From assembly GCA_016793925.1 (NCBI GenBank), contig JAEULH010000087.1, forward strand, positions 1 to 64,000: a DNA stretch of 64,000 bases. The letters run 5' to 3'. The first letter of the stretch is position 1. Each line of letters begins with the position of its first letter. Positions 26,528 through 34,686 of this stretch are shown one piece after another. The notes under the pieces were generated by a model that worked only from the letters and a program-made list of their open reading frames with translations, made no database searches and was not told the DNA's origin. The position numbers were made by a program, and so were the translations under genes. Source of the stretch: Rhodospirillales bacterium. Lineage in GTDB: Bacteria > Pseudomonadota > Alphaproteobacteria > Rhodospirillales > Defluviicoccaceae.

Positions 26528-27352
26528 TCAGTCGAGCCCGAGGATGGCGCGGGCCTCGTCGGGCGTGGCCGGGTGCCGGCCGTAGGCGGGACACAAGGCG
26601 GCGACCTGGGCGACCAGTTCGGCGTTGCTCGCAGCGAGGCGGGTCCGGTCGAATTTCAGGTTGTCCTCCAGCCCGGTGCGGACATGTCCGCCAAGTTCGA
26701 GCGACCAGCGCGCCACCTCGAGCTGATGGCGGCCGATGCCGGCGGCGGTCCAGGTCGCGCCCGGCATCAGCGCCTCCATTTCGGCCTGCGCGAACTCCAC
26801 CAGTCGACGACGCGCGGGAAGGGCGTTCGGGATGCCGAGGACAAGCTGAAGGTGAGGCGGGCTGCGCAGCAGGCCGCGGGCGATGAGTCGCTCGGCGGCG
26901 TACAGCATCGCAAGGTCGAAGACTTCGATCTCCGGCTTGATGCCGCGTTCGAGCATCTCGCCGGCCATGGCTTCGACGAGCCGGGGATGATTGTCGTAGA
27001 TCTGGGTGGCGAAATTGACCGAACCGGTCGCCAGCGACGCCATCTCCGGGCTCAGGGCGAGCGGCCCGGCCCGCTCCGCCGGATCGCGGCCGCGACCCCC
27101 GGTGGAGAATTGGATGATCATTCCCGGGCAGGCTTCGCGGACGCCGGCCTGGACGGCGGCGAAGCGTTCGACATCCGAGGACGAGCTCTCGTCGTCGTTG
27201 CGGACGTGGACATGGACGACGGTGGCGCCGGCCGCGAAGGCCTCGCGGGTGGAAGCGATCTGCTCGTCCGGCGTGACCGGAACGGCCGGGTTGTCGGCCT
27301 TGCGCGGCACCGCTCCGGTGATCGCGACGGTGATGATGGCGGGTGTGCTCAT
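26528..27352 (-). CDS. BKACE-family beta-keto acid cleavage enzyme (DUF849)
   Basis: Zinc-dependent TIM-barrel enzyme of the BKACE family, which condenses a beta-keto acid with acetyl-CoA to give acetoacetate and a CoA ester (the founder is Kce of lysine fermentation). The metal site His-Val-His (residues 47-49, VVHVHVR) and the conserved FSTGGRG, GSVNF and EIEVFD stretches are present. ATG 27352 is chosen because it starts the conserved strand PAIITVAITG; a start 24 bases upstream adds nothing conserved. Length (274 aa) is typical. The substrate cannot be assigned. Confidence 0.9.
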   Translation of the reverse strand: MSTPAIITVAITGAVPRKADNPAVPVTPDEQIASTREAFAAGATVVHVHVRNDDESSSSDVERFAAVQAGVREACPGMIIQFSTGGRGRDPAERAGPLALSPEMASLATGSVNFATQIYDNHPRLVEAMAGEMLERGIKPEIEVFDLAMLYAAERLIARGLLRSPPHLQLVLGIPNALPARRRLVEFAQAEMEALMPGATWTAAGIGRHQLEVARWSLELGGHVRTGLEDNLKFDRTRLAASNAELVAQVAALCPAYGRHPATPDEARAILGLD

Positions 27353-27445
27353 GGACTTAGCATGAAGAGCGGGCACGACCGAAGCAACCCACTTTGCCGC
27401 CCCGCGGCGGCAGGCGCGGCAGCGCCCTTTGCAAGTCCTCCGCGC

Positions 27446-28588
27446 TTAGCGGCCGCCGTCCAGCTGTTGTTTTATGAAGCGGTCGACCTTTCCGAACGCA
27501 TTGATCATACCGTCGAGGGACAGGTTATCGGCGACGTGACGGCGGATACGCTCCGCGAAGTCGGCCTTTGGATCGCGGTGCGTCTCGAAGAACGCTTTGA
27601 GCGACTGGATCATCGCCTCGTCGCTGTAGGTCGCAACGCGGACCCCCGTGACGCCGTCGACCACGTAGGCGATCTCCGGATGGTGGAACGGACCCTGCGG
27701 CGTGCGGTCGTAGGCGATGACCGGGACGCCGTAGGCCAGGGCATGGTTTACGGAAAGCCCGACGGCGCCTGAGAAGACCGCGGCGTCCGCCGAGCGGTAA
27801 CAGGCCGCGAGCTTCCACTCGTCGTATTCCGCACCCAGCATGTGGATCGACTTGCCGAGTTCGGATCCGGCCTCGGCGCGGACCTTGTCGGCGTCCGCCC
27901 CGTCGCCGATGATGGTCAAGGCTGCATCCGGGAAACTGGCGCGCAGGCCGCGAAAGATGCGGATGAGGCGGGGAAAGTCCTTGTCCGGCGTCATCCGGCC
28001 GACGTTGATCAGATGCGGCCAACCGGGAGCCGCCGCCGGCTCGATGTCAAGCGCGAAGGTCTTGATCGAGTCGACGTCGAGGGTGTTCGGCGCGACGAAC
28101 AGCCGTTCCTTCGGCATGAATCGGCTGAGAAAAGCGCATCCTTCATCGCTGTAGCAAAGGTGGCCGTCGACGAGCCGCGAAAGGAGGATTCTCGGCGACT
28201 GCGCCAGCTTCTGCTTCGGCGTGTTCAGGCCGCGCTCCATGTTGAAGCCGTGCGACCAGAACAGAACGATCGGTTTGCCCTTCGTTCGGCGAAGCCAGGG
28301 CAGCTCATAGGTGGAGCTGATCCGCAAGCCGAACTCGGCAATGATCGCGGTCGCTCCCGTTTTCTCGATGATCTCGTTGATCGGGACCTTGGCCCGATAG
28401 GGGTTATCCTTGTTGGGGAACTCGATATCGAACCGACGGATAAAGTCAAACTCGTCGTGAATAAGCTTCTTGTACTCCGGCGCAGCGCGCGATGTTGCGA
28501 CGATCCAGCCGAATTCCTTGTAGAGCCGCTCGAAAATCGCCAAGCGGTAGTGGGGGACGACACGCTGAAAAACGACGGTTTGGGGCAT
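27446..28588 (-). CDS. Glycosyltransferase, family 4-like (GT-B)
   Basis: Sugar transferase of 380 aa. The C-terminal half has the GT4 features: HLINVGRMTPDKDFPRLIRIF, ALTIIGDGADADKVRAEA and the donor-binding AVFSGAVGLSVNHALAYGVPVIAYD with a weakened E-x7-E. The N-terminal half carries VVPHYRLAIFERLYKEFGW, a motif of exopolysaccharide or lipopolysaccharide transferases. There is no signal peptide or membrane helix. It stands alone with other envelope genes elsewhere in the window. Donor and acceptor are unknown. Confidence 0.82.
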   Translation of the reverse strand: MPQTVVFQRVVPHYRLAIFERLYKEFGWIVATSRAAPEYKKLIHDEFDFIRRFDIEFPNKDNPYRAKVPINEIIEKTGATAIIAEFGLRISSTYELPWLRRTKGKPIVLFWSHGFNMERGLNTPKQKLAQSPRILLSRLVDGHLCYSDEGCAFLSRFMPKERLFVAPNTLDVDSIKTFALDIEPAAAPGWPHLINVGRMTPDKDFPRLIRIFRGLRASFPDAALTIIGDGADADKVRAEAGSELGKSIHMLGAEYDEWKLAACYRSADAAVFSGAVGLSVNHALAYGVPVIAYDRTPQGPFHHPEIAYVVDGVTGVRVATYSDEAMIQSLKAFFETHRDPKADFAERIRRHVADNLSLDGMINAFGKVDRFIKQQLDGGR

Positions 28589-28853
28589 ACTATCTCCGTT
28601 TGGACTTCAGCCGGTGAAGGTTCCGCACCCATGAATTTGCACGTGGTTGGCGTCGGTTCTGTTTGCGGGGAGGGCCGCCCGTCAGGGCCATGACGCCGGC
28701 GCTGCGCTGCAAGTGCGTGATAAACAACCCGGCGGTCAAGCGATTTCTCCGCCATCCTTTCGCGGACCGAGCGATGCTTCCGATGCCGTGGCGGCCGGGT
28801 GTGGCTTCCTGAAACTGGTTCAAAAGCGGCCATCGCCCCATATCGGAACAACG

Positions 28854-29885
28854 ATGCGAGACACGGCCGGATACTGGATTTCTCAGGGCGCGCGCGTAGC
28901 CTGGTACCTCGGCCAGTACCTGGCCTCGACCCGGGCGCGGGGCGGGGGCGGCGCGCGGCGGCGGCGAACACGGCCCTCCGGCCTGCCGACGATGCGCGAC
29001 CTCCTGGTCGACCTCGCCGCGCTGCTTCGCCGCGACCGGGACAACATCGCTGCCGGGTTGTACCGGATGCCGCATGACGCCGTGCCGAACGTGGGCCGAT
29101 GGATGCACGATGCCCGTCTCTACTTCGCCGATCTGCCGGCCGTCAACGCCCGGCGCCGTCGGGGCGGTGTCAGCGAACTCGGCGACGGCGACGAGAGCTT
29201 GCCCTCGTACTACCGGCGCAACTTCCACTACCAGACCGACGGCTACCTGAGCGCCCGCTCCGCCGAACTTTACGACCATCAGGTTGAGGTTCTCTTTCTC
29301 GGCGGCGCCGCTGCGATGCGGCGACAGGCGCTGGTGCCGCTTGCCGCTTTTGTGCGCCGCCACAGGGGCCGGCCGTTGCGGCTGCTGGACGTGGGCAGCG
29401 GCACGGGCGATTTCCTTACCTTCGTCAAGGACAACTGGCCGGACATCTCGGTGCACGCGCTCGACCTCAGCCGCTACTACCTGGACCATGCCGGACGGCG
29501 ACTGGACCCCTGGGGCGGCGTGGGCAGGATTCAGGCCGCGGCGGAAGCGCTGCCGATCCGCGATGGATCCGTGGACATCGTGACCGCGATCTATCTCCTT
29601 CACGAGGTGCCGGATGGCGAAAGGGCCCGCATTGCGGCGGAGGCAGCCCGAGTGATGCGGGCGAACGGCCGACTGATCGTCGTCGACTCGCTGCAGTACG
29701 GCGATCGCCCGGCTTACGACCAGCTGATTGCGAAATTCCCGGCTTCGTTTCATGAACCCTTCTACGAACGCTACGCGCGATGCGATCTCGATGCGCTGTT
29801 TTCATCTTTCGGCCTGCGCCGGAGCGGCAAGACGGTCGCGTTCTTCTCCAAGATTCTGGTCTACGATAAGGCGGCGCAAGCGTGA
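28854..29885 (+). CDS. SAM-dependent methyltransferase (class I)
   Basis: Methyltransferase of 343 aa with a 150-residue N-terminal extension containing VAWYLGQYLASTRA and YRMPHDAVPNVGRWMHDARLYFADL. The SAM motif I is LRLLDVGSGTGDFLTF, motif II is VHALDLSRYYLDHA, and VDIVTAIYLLHEVPDGERA is the methyltransferase-11 motif. ATG 28854 is the first plausible start; a frame extension to 28647 reads as non-coding. Its stop overlaps the next gene in a TGATG junction, so the SRAP protein is coupled to it. The extension resembles methyltransferases that act after a lipid or quinone substrate is bound; the substrate is unknown. Confidence 0.82.
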   Translation: MRDTAGYWISQGARVAWYLGQYLASTRARGGGGARRRRTRPSGLPTMRDLLVDLAALLRRDRDNIAAGLYRMPHDAVPNVGRWMHDARLYFADLPAVNARRRRGGVSELGDGDESLPSYYRRNFHYQTDGYLSARSAELYDHQVEVLFLGGAAAMRRQALVPLAAFVRRHRGRPLRLLDVGSGTGDFLTFVKDNWPDISVHALDLSRYYLDHAGRRLDPWGGVGRIQAAAEALPIRDGSVDIVTAIYLLHEVPDGERARIAAEAARVMRANGRLIVVDSLQYGDRPAYDQLIAKFPASFHEPFYERYARCDLDALFSSFGLRRSGKTVAFFSKILVYDKAAQA

Positions 29886-30568
29886 TGTGTGGCAGGTTTA
29901 CCCAGACCCGGCCATGGGCGGAGCTCGTAGAGCTTTACCGGATCACCGAGCCGGTGACGGCCCGGCCGCCGGAGCGGCGTTACAACATCGCGCCCACGGA
30001 CGACGTCGCAGTGGTGCGACGCTCGCAGTCCGGGCATGGACGCGAGCTTTCGAGCCTGCGCTGGGGGCTCGTTCCCGCGTGGTCGAAAGGCCCCGGAGCC
30101 GGCGCGCGCATGATCAATGCGCGGGCGGAAACCGTCGCCGTCAAACCCGGCTTTCGCGCCGCGTTTCGCGCCCGCCGCTGTCTTGTCATCGCCGACGGCT
30201 TCTACGAATGGCAGGTGCTTCCTGGCCGCGGCAAGCAGCCCTATCACATCGCTGCGGCCGACGGCGGACCCCTGGCCTTCGCCGGCTTGTGGGAGCGTTG
30301 GTGTCGCGCCGGAGCACCGCCCGTCGAGACCTGCGCCATCATCACGACGGCCGCGACGGATGCGTTGCGCACAGTCCATGACCGGATGCCGGCGATCCTC
30401 CCCTGGGCGGCGCATGACGCCTGGCTGGATCCGGATACGACCGCGAACCATCTCGTCGACCTGCTCAAGCCCGCTTCGGAGGCTCTCGACGCCCGTCCGG
30501 TCTCGCGGCGGCTGAACAACGTGCGCTTCGATGATGTGACGTGCCTTGAACCCGCAGCATACGCCTGA
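29885..30568 (+). CDS. SOS response-associated protein (YedK/HMCES, SRAP domain)
   Basis: Protein that crosslinks through Cys2 to abasic sites in single-stranded DNA and shields them. The start must be the ATG at 29885 because Cys2 must follow the initiator Met (MCGRFTQ); a GTG 3 bases earlier would move the Cys. The other key parts are present: Asn in YNIAPT, Glu in DGFYEWQ and His in TVHDRMPAIL. Length (227 aa) is usual. The start overlaps the methyltransferase stop by one base (TGATG), so they are co-translated. No LexA site is evident. Confidence 0.94.
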   Translation: MCGRFTQTRPWAELVELYRITEPVTARPPERRYNIAPTDDVAVVRRSQSGHGRELSSLRWGLVPAWSKGPGAGARMINARAETVAVKPGFRAAFRARRCLVIADGFYEWQVLPGRGKQPYHIAAADGGPLAFAGLWERWCRAGAPPVETCAIITTAATDALRTVHDRMPAILPWAAHDAWLDPDTTANHLVDLLKPASEALDARPVSRRLNNVRFDDVTCLEPAAYA

Positions 30569-31007
30569 TTGCGCGCAAACCGCGATTTGTTCGCTGAAAG
30601 TTCGCCACCTCTTTGCCACACTCGCCGACCATGGTATAAGACTGTCGCGGCACGGACGAAAGGTCATGGTCTGCGCCGCGGGTTCGAAGTAGGAACATGC
30701 GCGAGCATACGTGTCGCATGCGTCTGATCGGCTGGTGCAAGCGCCGCACGTGAGCGCGGCAGGGCCGGCGAGGGGGGTCGCGAGCAAGGTGCGGACGCGC
30801 AAGCGACCAACTTAGCTGAACACGGGGCAGACGCAGCCCGAAGATGGCGCGTCCAGCCGGCAAGCGAGCGGTGCGGGCGGCCAAACTATCCGCCGAGATG
30901 TGTTCGAGCCGGCAGCCCAAGAGGGCTAGCGGCGGAACACGGTAGGGGCGTATCCTCCTTGAGATATAGACTGTTGGTAGGGGTTCGGTACCGAGTGAGT
31001 GGCAACG
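30569..31007. other. 439-base gene-free stretch before the ExeA-like gene
   Basis: No reading frame on either strand has a family or convincing codon pattern here. The stretch has several short G-runs and direct words but no strong dyad, terminator or promoter hexamer pair I can support. It must hold the promoter for the gene at 31008. Confidence 0.4.
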
Positions 31008-33524
31008 ATGCAGCCTGAATATTTCGGCCTGGTCATGGATCCGTTCGAGAGGGGGCCGGATCCCCGCTTCCTCTACATGGATCCGGCGCGGCGTAACGCC
31101 TTTGCGCACCTTCTTGCCAGCGTCTACGAATGCAAGGGCATGGTCTTGCTGGCGTGTCCGCGCGGCCTCGGCAAGAGCACCCTGATCCGTCATCTCGCCG
31201 ATCAGTTGGCGGCGCTTGACAGCGTCCTGGTCCTTTACCCGGGCGGTGTTCTCAGTTGCAGGCCGGGCATGTCGTTCGCCGACGTTCTCGCCGCCTGCCG
31301 CGGCCGCTTCGACCGGCGCCAGCCGGCGGCCAGCGACGAGGAGCGGCTGGCGGCGACCCTCGATCGTGCGGCGAACCGGAGCCAGGTCGCGGTGCTCCTG
31401 CTCGACGACGCGGATGCGCTCGACGATGCCGCCCTGTTGCGGCTGCGGGAACTTACCGAAGCCGACGGCGAGGACCGGCGGTTGATGTCGGTCATCCTCG
31501 TCGGGTCGCAAAAGCTGCAGCAGCGGCTTGAGCAGCTTGCCCAGGGCCGCGGAGTGGCCCGAGGCGGTCGACGTGACGGCTTCGTCGATCTCGCCACCGA
31601 CCTGCCGTCGCTCAACGACCGCGATGTCGATCGCCTCATTCGCCACCGCCTGACGGTCGCGGGCCATGCCGAGGGCGATCTGTTCTCGCCGGTGGCTCTC
31701 GCCGAAGTTGCCCGGCGCAGCCACGGCAATCCGCTGCATGTCGTCGCCTTGTGCGGGGCCGCCATGGCGCTGGCGGAGCGTGAAGCAAAATCCACGGTTT
31801 CGCGCGATCTGGTCGAGCGCGCGGCCGGGCATGTGGAAGACCTGGATCTCGACGAGGCCTACGGTCAGGACGCCTTCGGCCGAAATGAGCGAGGGGCGTC
31901 TCCGGCGCCGACGGCCGCCGCCGCCGCCGCTGCCGCCGCCGCGGTGCCGATTGCAGACGCATTCGCAGCGCAGCCGGTACCTTCGGCGCGGGCGCATCAG
32001 GGCGACGCGGCGCGGCGGCTCGACGATGTCGCCGAGGCGATCCGCGCGGCGGATCTGCGTTCCGGCGGGAGCGTGGACCCGCAGGTCAAGGCGGATCCGC
32101 ACATCAAGTACGGACCCGCCTTCGCGCGGCCGGCGACGGGCCCAGCCGATCAGCCGGAGCCCGAACCGACCTTTCATTCGGTTGCGGCGGAGCGCCCGTC
32201 CGTCGAGTTTGCGCCTGCCGCCAACGACCACCGGTTCTATGCGGGCACCCGACCGAGCGAAACCCATCGGGAGCGCCGGCGGGGGTGGCTTGCGACAATG
32301 CTCATGCTCGTCGTCGCCGCGGCGGTCCTGGTGGCCGCCGCCGTCTACGCGGCGCGCAGCGGGATGATCGACATTGCTGCCCTTCCGGACCGTGTCGGGG
32401 CGGTGAGCATGAAGCTCGTGCGCCTGGTCAGCAACGCCATCAACGCCAATCCGCCGGCCGGAGAGGGTGGCGGCGGCGACGCGACCGAGGCCGGATCGGG
32501 CACGGGGGTTGCGGAGGCCGATGCCTCGCCGACCGGCTCGGTCGGCGGCTCGCACTCGACCAGCCTCAGCTTCGATCGCTTCGGCGCGAACCGTGATACG
32601 GGTGCCGGCGCGGAGGAGGAGAAGAGCGTCGCGAGCGAGGAAGTCTACCAATTCAACCCGCCGCCGCCTCAGGCTCCGACGCAAGCGCCGGCGGAACGGC
32701 AGGGGAACAGCGTGAATGCTGATCCGGGCCGAGATCGGATGACGGGCGCCGAGGCTGCCCGGACCGCATCCGAACCTGCCCCGCCGCCGGTCTCGGCGCC
32801 TCCGCCGTTGTCCTCGTCGGCGGCGAAGCCGGCCACGCAGGCGGCGACGCCCGGCAATGTCGCGCAGCAGGCGGCAACGCCCGGCAATGTCGCGCAGCAG
32901 GCGGCAACGCCCGGCAATGTCGCGCCGCAGGCGGCGACGCCCGGCAATGGGGCGCCGCAGGCGGCGGCCGTTGCCGACGAGGCCGGCAACGCCAATGTGC
33001 TCGATCCGGGTACCGCCGTCGTCTTGAGCCGCCGCGGACCGCCCGAGACCCCGAAGCCGACCCCGCCGCCGGCGCCAGCACAAGCCGCGCCGGTCAAAGC
33101 TCCGACGACAGCCGCGCCGGCGCAGGCGGGCGAACAGGCAACGGCGTCGACCGCGGACGCCGCCCACAATGCCCGGTCCGACAAAAACCAGGCCCAGTTC
33201 GAGCCGTTGCTCGCGCGCGGCGACGAGTATCTCGTGACCGCCGATCTCGACATGGCGAGAACCTTCTATCAGATGGCGTATGAACGCGGGAGCGCAGAGG
33301 CCGCGGTGCGCATGGGCTGGACTTTCGACCCGCAGTTCTACAAGCGGGCCGGGATCAACGGCGAGGCAAGTCCGCGAGAGGCCATCTTGTGGTATCAAGA
33401 GGCGCTTCGCCGCGGCGACCGTCAGGCCTCGCAACGCCTCAGCGCGCTGGCGACATGGCTGCAAAGCGCCGCGGCCTCCGGAGATGTCGAGGCGAAGCGG
33501 ATATTGAAGCTCTGGCAGGGCTGA
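31008..33524 (+). CDS. ExeA-like AAA ATPase with membrane anchor and Sel1-like tail
   Basis: An 838-residue fusion. Residues 1-300 are a GspA/ExeA-type AAA domain: YFGLVMDPFERGPDPRFLYM at the start, Walker A CPRGLGKST, Walker B VLLLDDADAL and GSQKLQQRL. A single membrane helix (WLATMLMLVVAAAVLVAAAVYAA, about residue 430) should place the rest in the periplasm. This part is Pro/Ala-rich, with four 10-residue repeats of the form AATPGNVAQQ. It ends in a Sel1/TPR-like region (DLDMARTFYQMAYERGSAEAAVRMGWT, then REAILWYQEALRRGDRQAS). ExeA-type ATPases help build secretion or peptidoglycan-anchored machines. ATG 31008 is preferred to GTG 30999. Confidence 0.82.
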   Translation: MQPEYFGLVMDPFERGPDPRFLYMDPARRNAFAHLLASVYECKGMVLLACPRGLGKSTLIRHLADQLAALDSVLVLYPGGVLSCRPGMSFADVLAACRGRFDRRQPAASDEERLAATLDRAANRSQVAVLLLDDADALDDAALLRLRELTEADGEDRRLMSVILVGSQKLQQRLEQLAQGRGVARGGRRDGFVDLATDLPSLNDRDVDRLIRHRLTVAGHAEGDLFSPVALAEVARRSHGNPLHVVALCGAAMALAEREAKSTVSRDLVERAAGHVEDLDLDEAYGQDAFGRNERGASPAPTAAAAAAAAAAVPIADAFAAQPVPSARAHQGDAARRLDDVAEAIRAADLRSGGSVDPQVKADPHIKYGPAFARPATGPADQPEPEPTFHSVAAERPSVEFAPAANDHRFYAGTRPSETHRERRRGWLATMLMLVVAAAVLVAAAVYAARSGMIDIAALPDRVGAVSMKLVRLVSNAINANPPAGEGGGGDATEAGSGTGVAEADASPTGSVGGSHSTSLSFDRFGANRDTGAGAEEEKSVASEEVYQFNPPPPQAPTQAPAERQGNSVNADPGRDRMTGAEAARTASEPAPPPVSAPPPLSSSAAKPATQAATPGNVAQQAATPGNVAQQAATPGNVAPQAATPGNGAPQAAAVADEAGNANVLDPGTAVVLSRRGPPETPKPTPPPAPAQAAPVKAPTTAAPAQAGEQATASTADAAHNARSDKNQAQFEPLLARGDEYLVTADLDMARTFYQMAYERGSAEAAVRMGWTFDPQFYKRAGINGEASPREAILWYQEALRRGDRQASQRLSALATWLQSAAASGDVEAKRILKLWQG
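32841..32960 (+). repeat. Four 30-bp tandem repeats in the ExeA-like gene
   Basis: Four copies of 30 bases at 32841, 32871, 32901 and 32931 with a few substitutions. Each encodes a 10-residue unit of the form AATPGNVAQQ. They lie in the low-complexity periplasmic linker and keep frame, so unit number may vary between strains without disrupting the protein. Confidence 0.88.
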
Positions 33525-33596
33525 CGCCGGCCGAATGTCCGGCCGCCGCCGCCCGCGGGAACGCCGAGCGCAACGCCGGATATTTCTGCGCGCCAT

Positions 33597-33612
33597 GCAC
33601 TTGCGCAAGTGC
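33597..33612. promoter_or_regulatory. 16-bp perfect palindrome before uppS
   Basis: GCACTTGCGCAAGTGC is a perfect self-complementary 16-mer. It lies 73 bases after the ExeA-like stop and about 60 bases before the predicted -35 of the uppS promoter. A dimeric regulator site is possible, and so is part of the upstream gene's end region. The gap 33525-33840 shows nothing else beyond the promoter below. Confidence 0.45.
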
Positions 33613-33670
33613 GGGACGAATGGCAGGCTCCCTTTCCCAGGCGCACGGTTGCGTCAGCGGCCAGTAGCGC

Positions 33671-33698
33671 TTTCGCTTCCACAGGCGAAGCCTATAAT
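33671..33698 (+). promoter_or_regulatory. Predicted sigma-70 promoter of uppS-glgC
   Basis: A perfect -10 hexamer TATAAT at 33693-33698 with a weak -35 (TTTCGC, 33671-33676) at 16-base spacing. TATAAT is rare in this GC-rich sequence. The start of transcription would be about 33705, leaving a leader of about 135 bases before the uppS ATG. Confidence 0.45.
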
Positions 33699-33840
33699 GG
33701 CTCGCGATGAGGATCTCGATGACGGCTGCGGAGCGGTGCTCGTGAGCGGTGCGGGCGGGGCGCGGAGGCTTGACCGGCCGCTCCCGCACGATGCGCGGGT
33801 GTGCCGACGACGTGGTCGTAGTTGCCGCAGGGTCCTGTAA

Positions 33841-34593
33841 ATGACCGTCATTCCATTGGCGAGCGGCCATCGCCCGGTCTCGCCTATCCACGTCGCGATC
33901 ATCATGGACGGCAACGGACGATGGGCGCGCGCGCGCGGGTTGCCTCGCACCGCCGGACACCGACGCGGCGCGGAGGCCGCCCGCATCGCGGTCGAAACGG
34001 CGATGCGCATCGGCGTCCAATACCTGACGCTGTTCGCGTTCTCCTCGGAAAACTGGAAGCGGCCGGAGTCGGAGGTCAGCGACCTCATGGGCCTGCTGCG
34101 CCACTACCTGCGCAGCGAGATCGGCCGCTTTCATGACGGCGGCGTCCGACTCAAGGTGATCGGAGATCGGTCGCGCCTGTCGCCCGACATCGTTACCTTG
34201 ATCTCGGCCGGAGAAGAGAGGACGGCCGGCAACCAGAAATTGACGCTGACGATTGCGCTCAATTACGGCGGCCGGGCCGAAATCGCCATCGCCGCGCGCC
34301 ACATCGCGCTCGACGTTGCGGCGGGTCTGCTGCGCGCCGACGAGGTCGACGAGCGCCTGATCGCCTCGCGTCTCGAGACGACCGGGATCCCCGATCCGGA
34401 CCTGCTGATCCGCACCAGCGGCGAACAGCGGATCAGCAACTTCCTGATCTGGCAACTTGCCTACACCGAACTGGTCTTTCTCGACCTGCTCTGGCCGGAC
34501 TTCTCGCGCAAGGACTTCGAAGCGGCCATCCGCGAGTACGAGGGCCGCAATCGGCGCTATGGGGCGGTACAGGATCCGGTCATCGTCTCGTAG
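33841..34593 (+). CDS. uppS: Undecaprenyl (isoprenyl) diphosphate synthase
   Basis: Cis-prenyltransferase (250 aa) that adds isopentenyl units to farnesyl diphosphate to make the C55 lipid carrier for peptidoglycan and polysaccharides. It has the family start HVAIIMDGNGRWARARGLPRTAGH with Asp23 as the catalytic residue, then YLTLFAFSSENWKRP, ALNYGGRAEI and the C-terminal DLLIRTSGEQRISNFLIWQ. In many alphaproteobacteria cdsA follows uppS, but here glgC follows. It is driven by the promoter at 33671-33698. Confidence 0.96.
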   Translation: MTVIPLASGHRPVSPIHVAIIMDGNGRWARARGLPRTAGHRRGAEAARIAVETAMRIGVQYLTLFAFSSENWKRPESEVSDLMGLLRHYLRSEIGRFHDGGVRLKVIGDRSRLSPDIVTLISAGEERTAGNQKLTLTIALNYGGRAEIAIAARHIALDVAAGLLRADEVDERLIASRLETTGIPDPDLLIRTSGEQRISNFLIWQLAYTELVFLDLLWPDFSRKDFEAAIREYEGRNRRYGAVQDPVIVS

Positions 34594-34686
34594 GAACCTG
34601 ATGCCGCAGTTGTCCGTTCATTAGGTGCGCCGAGCGCAAAGCCGGCACGCACCGACGCTGGAGCGTCGATAACGAGGGGATGGGCG

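Noticed and set aside
30680-30710. tRNA-like word GGGTTCGAA
   Set aside because: No acceptor or anticodon stems could be drawn around it.
32841-32960. CRISPR or VNTR element from the 30-bp repeats
   Set aside because: Contiguous, in-frame, no spacers; part of a protein linker.
30465-33608. A 1047-codon open frame on the minus strand across the ExeA-like gene
   Set aside because: It is a mirror effect of GC-rich codon use; its product is Arg/Gly-rich with no family, and the plus-strand gene has AAA motifs and a membrane helix.
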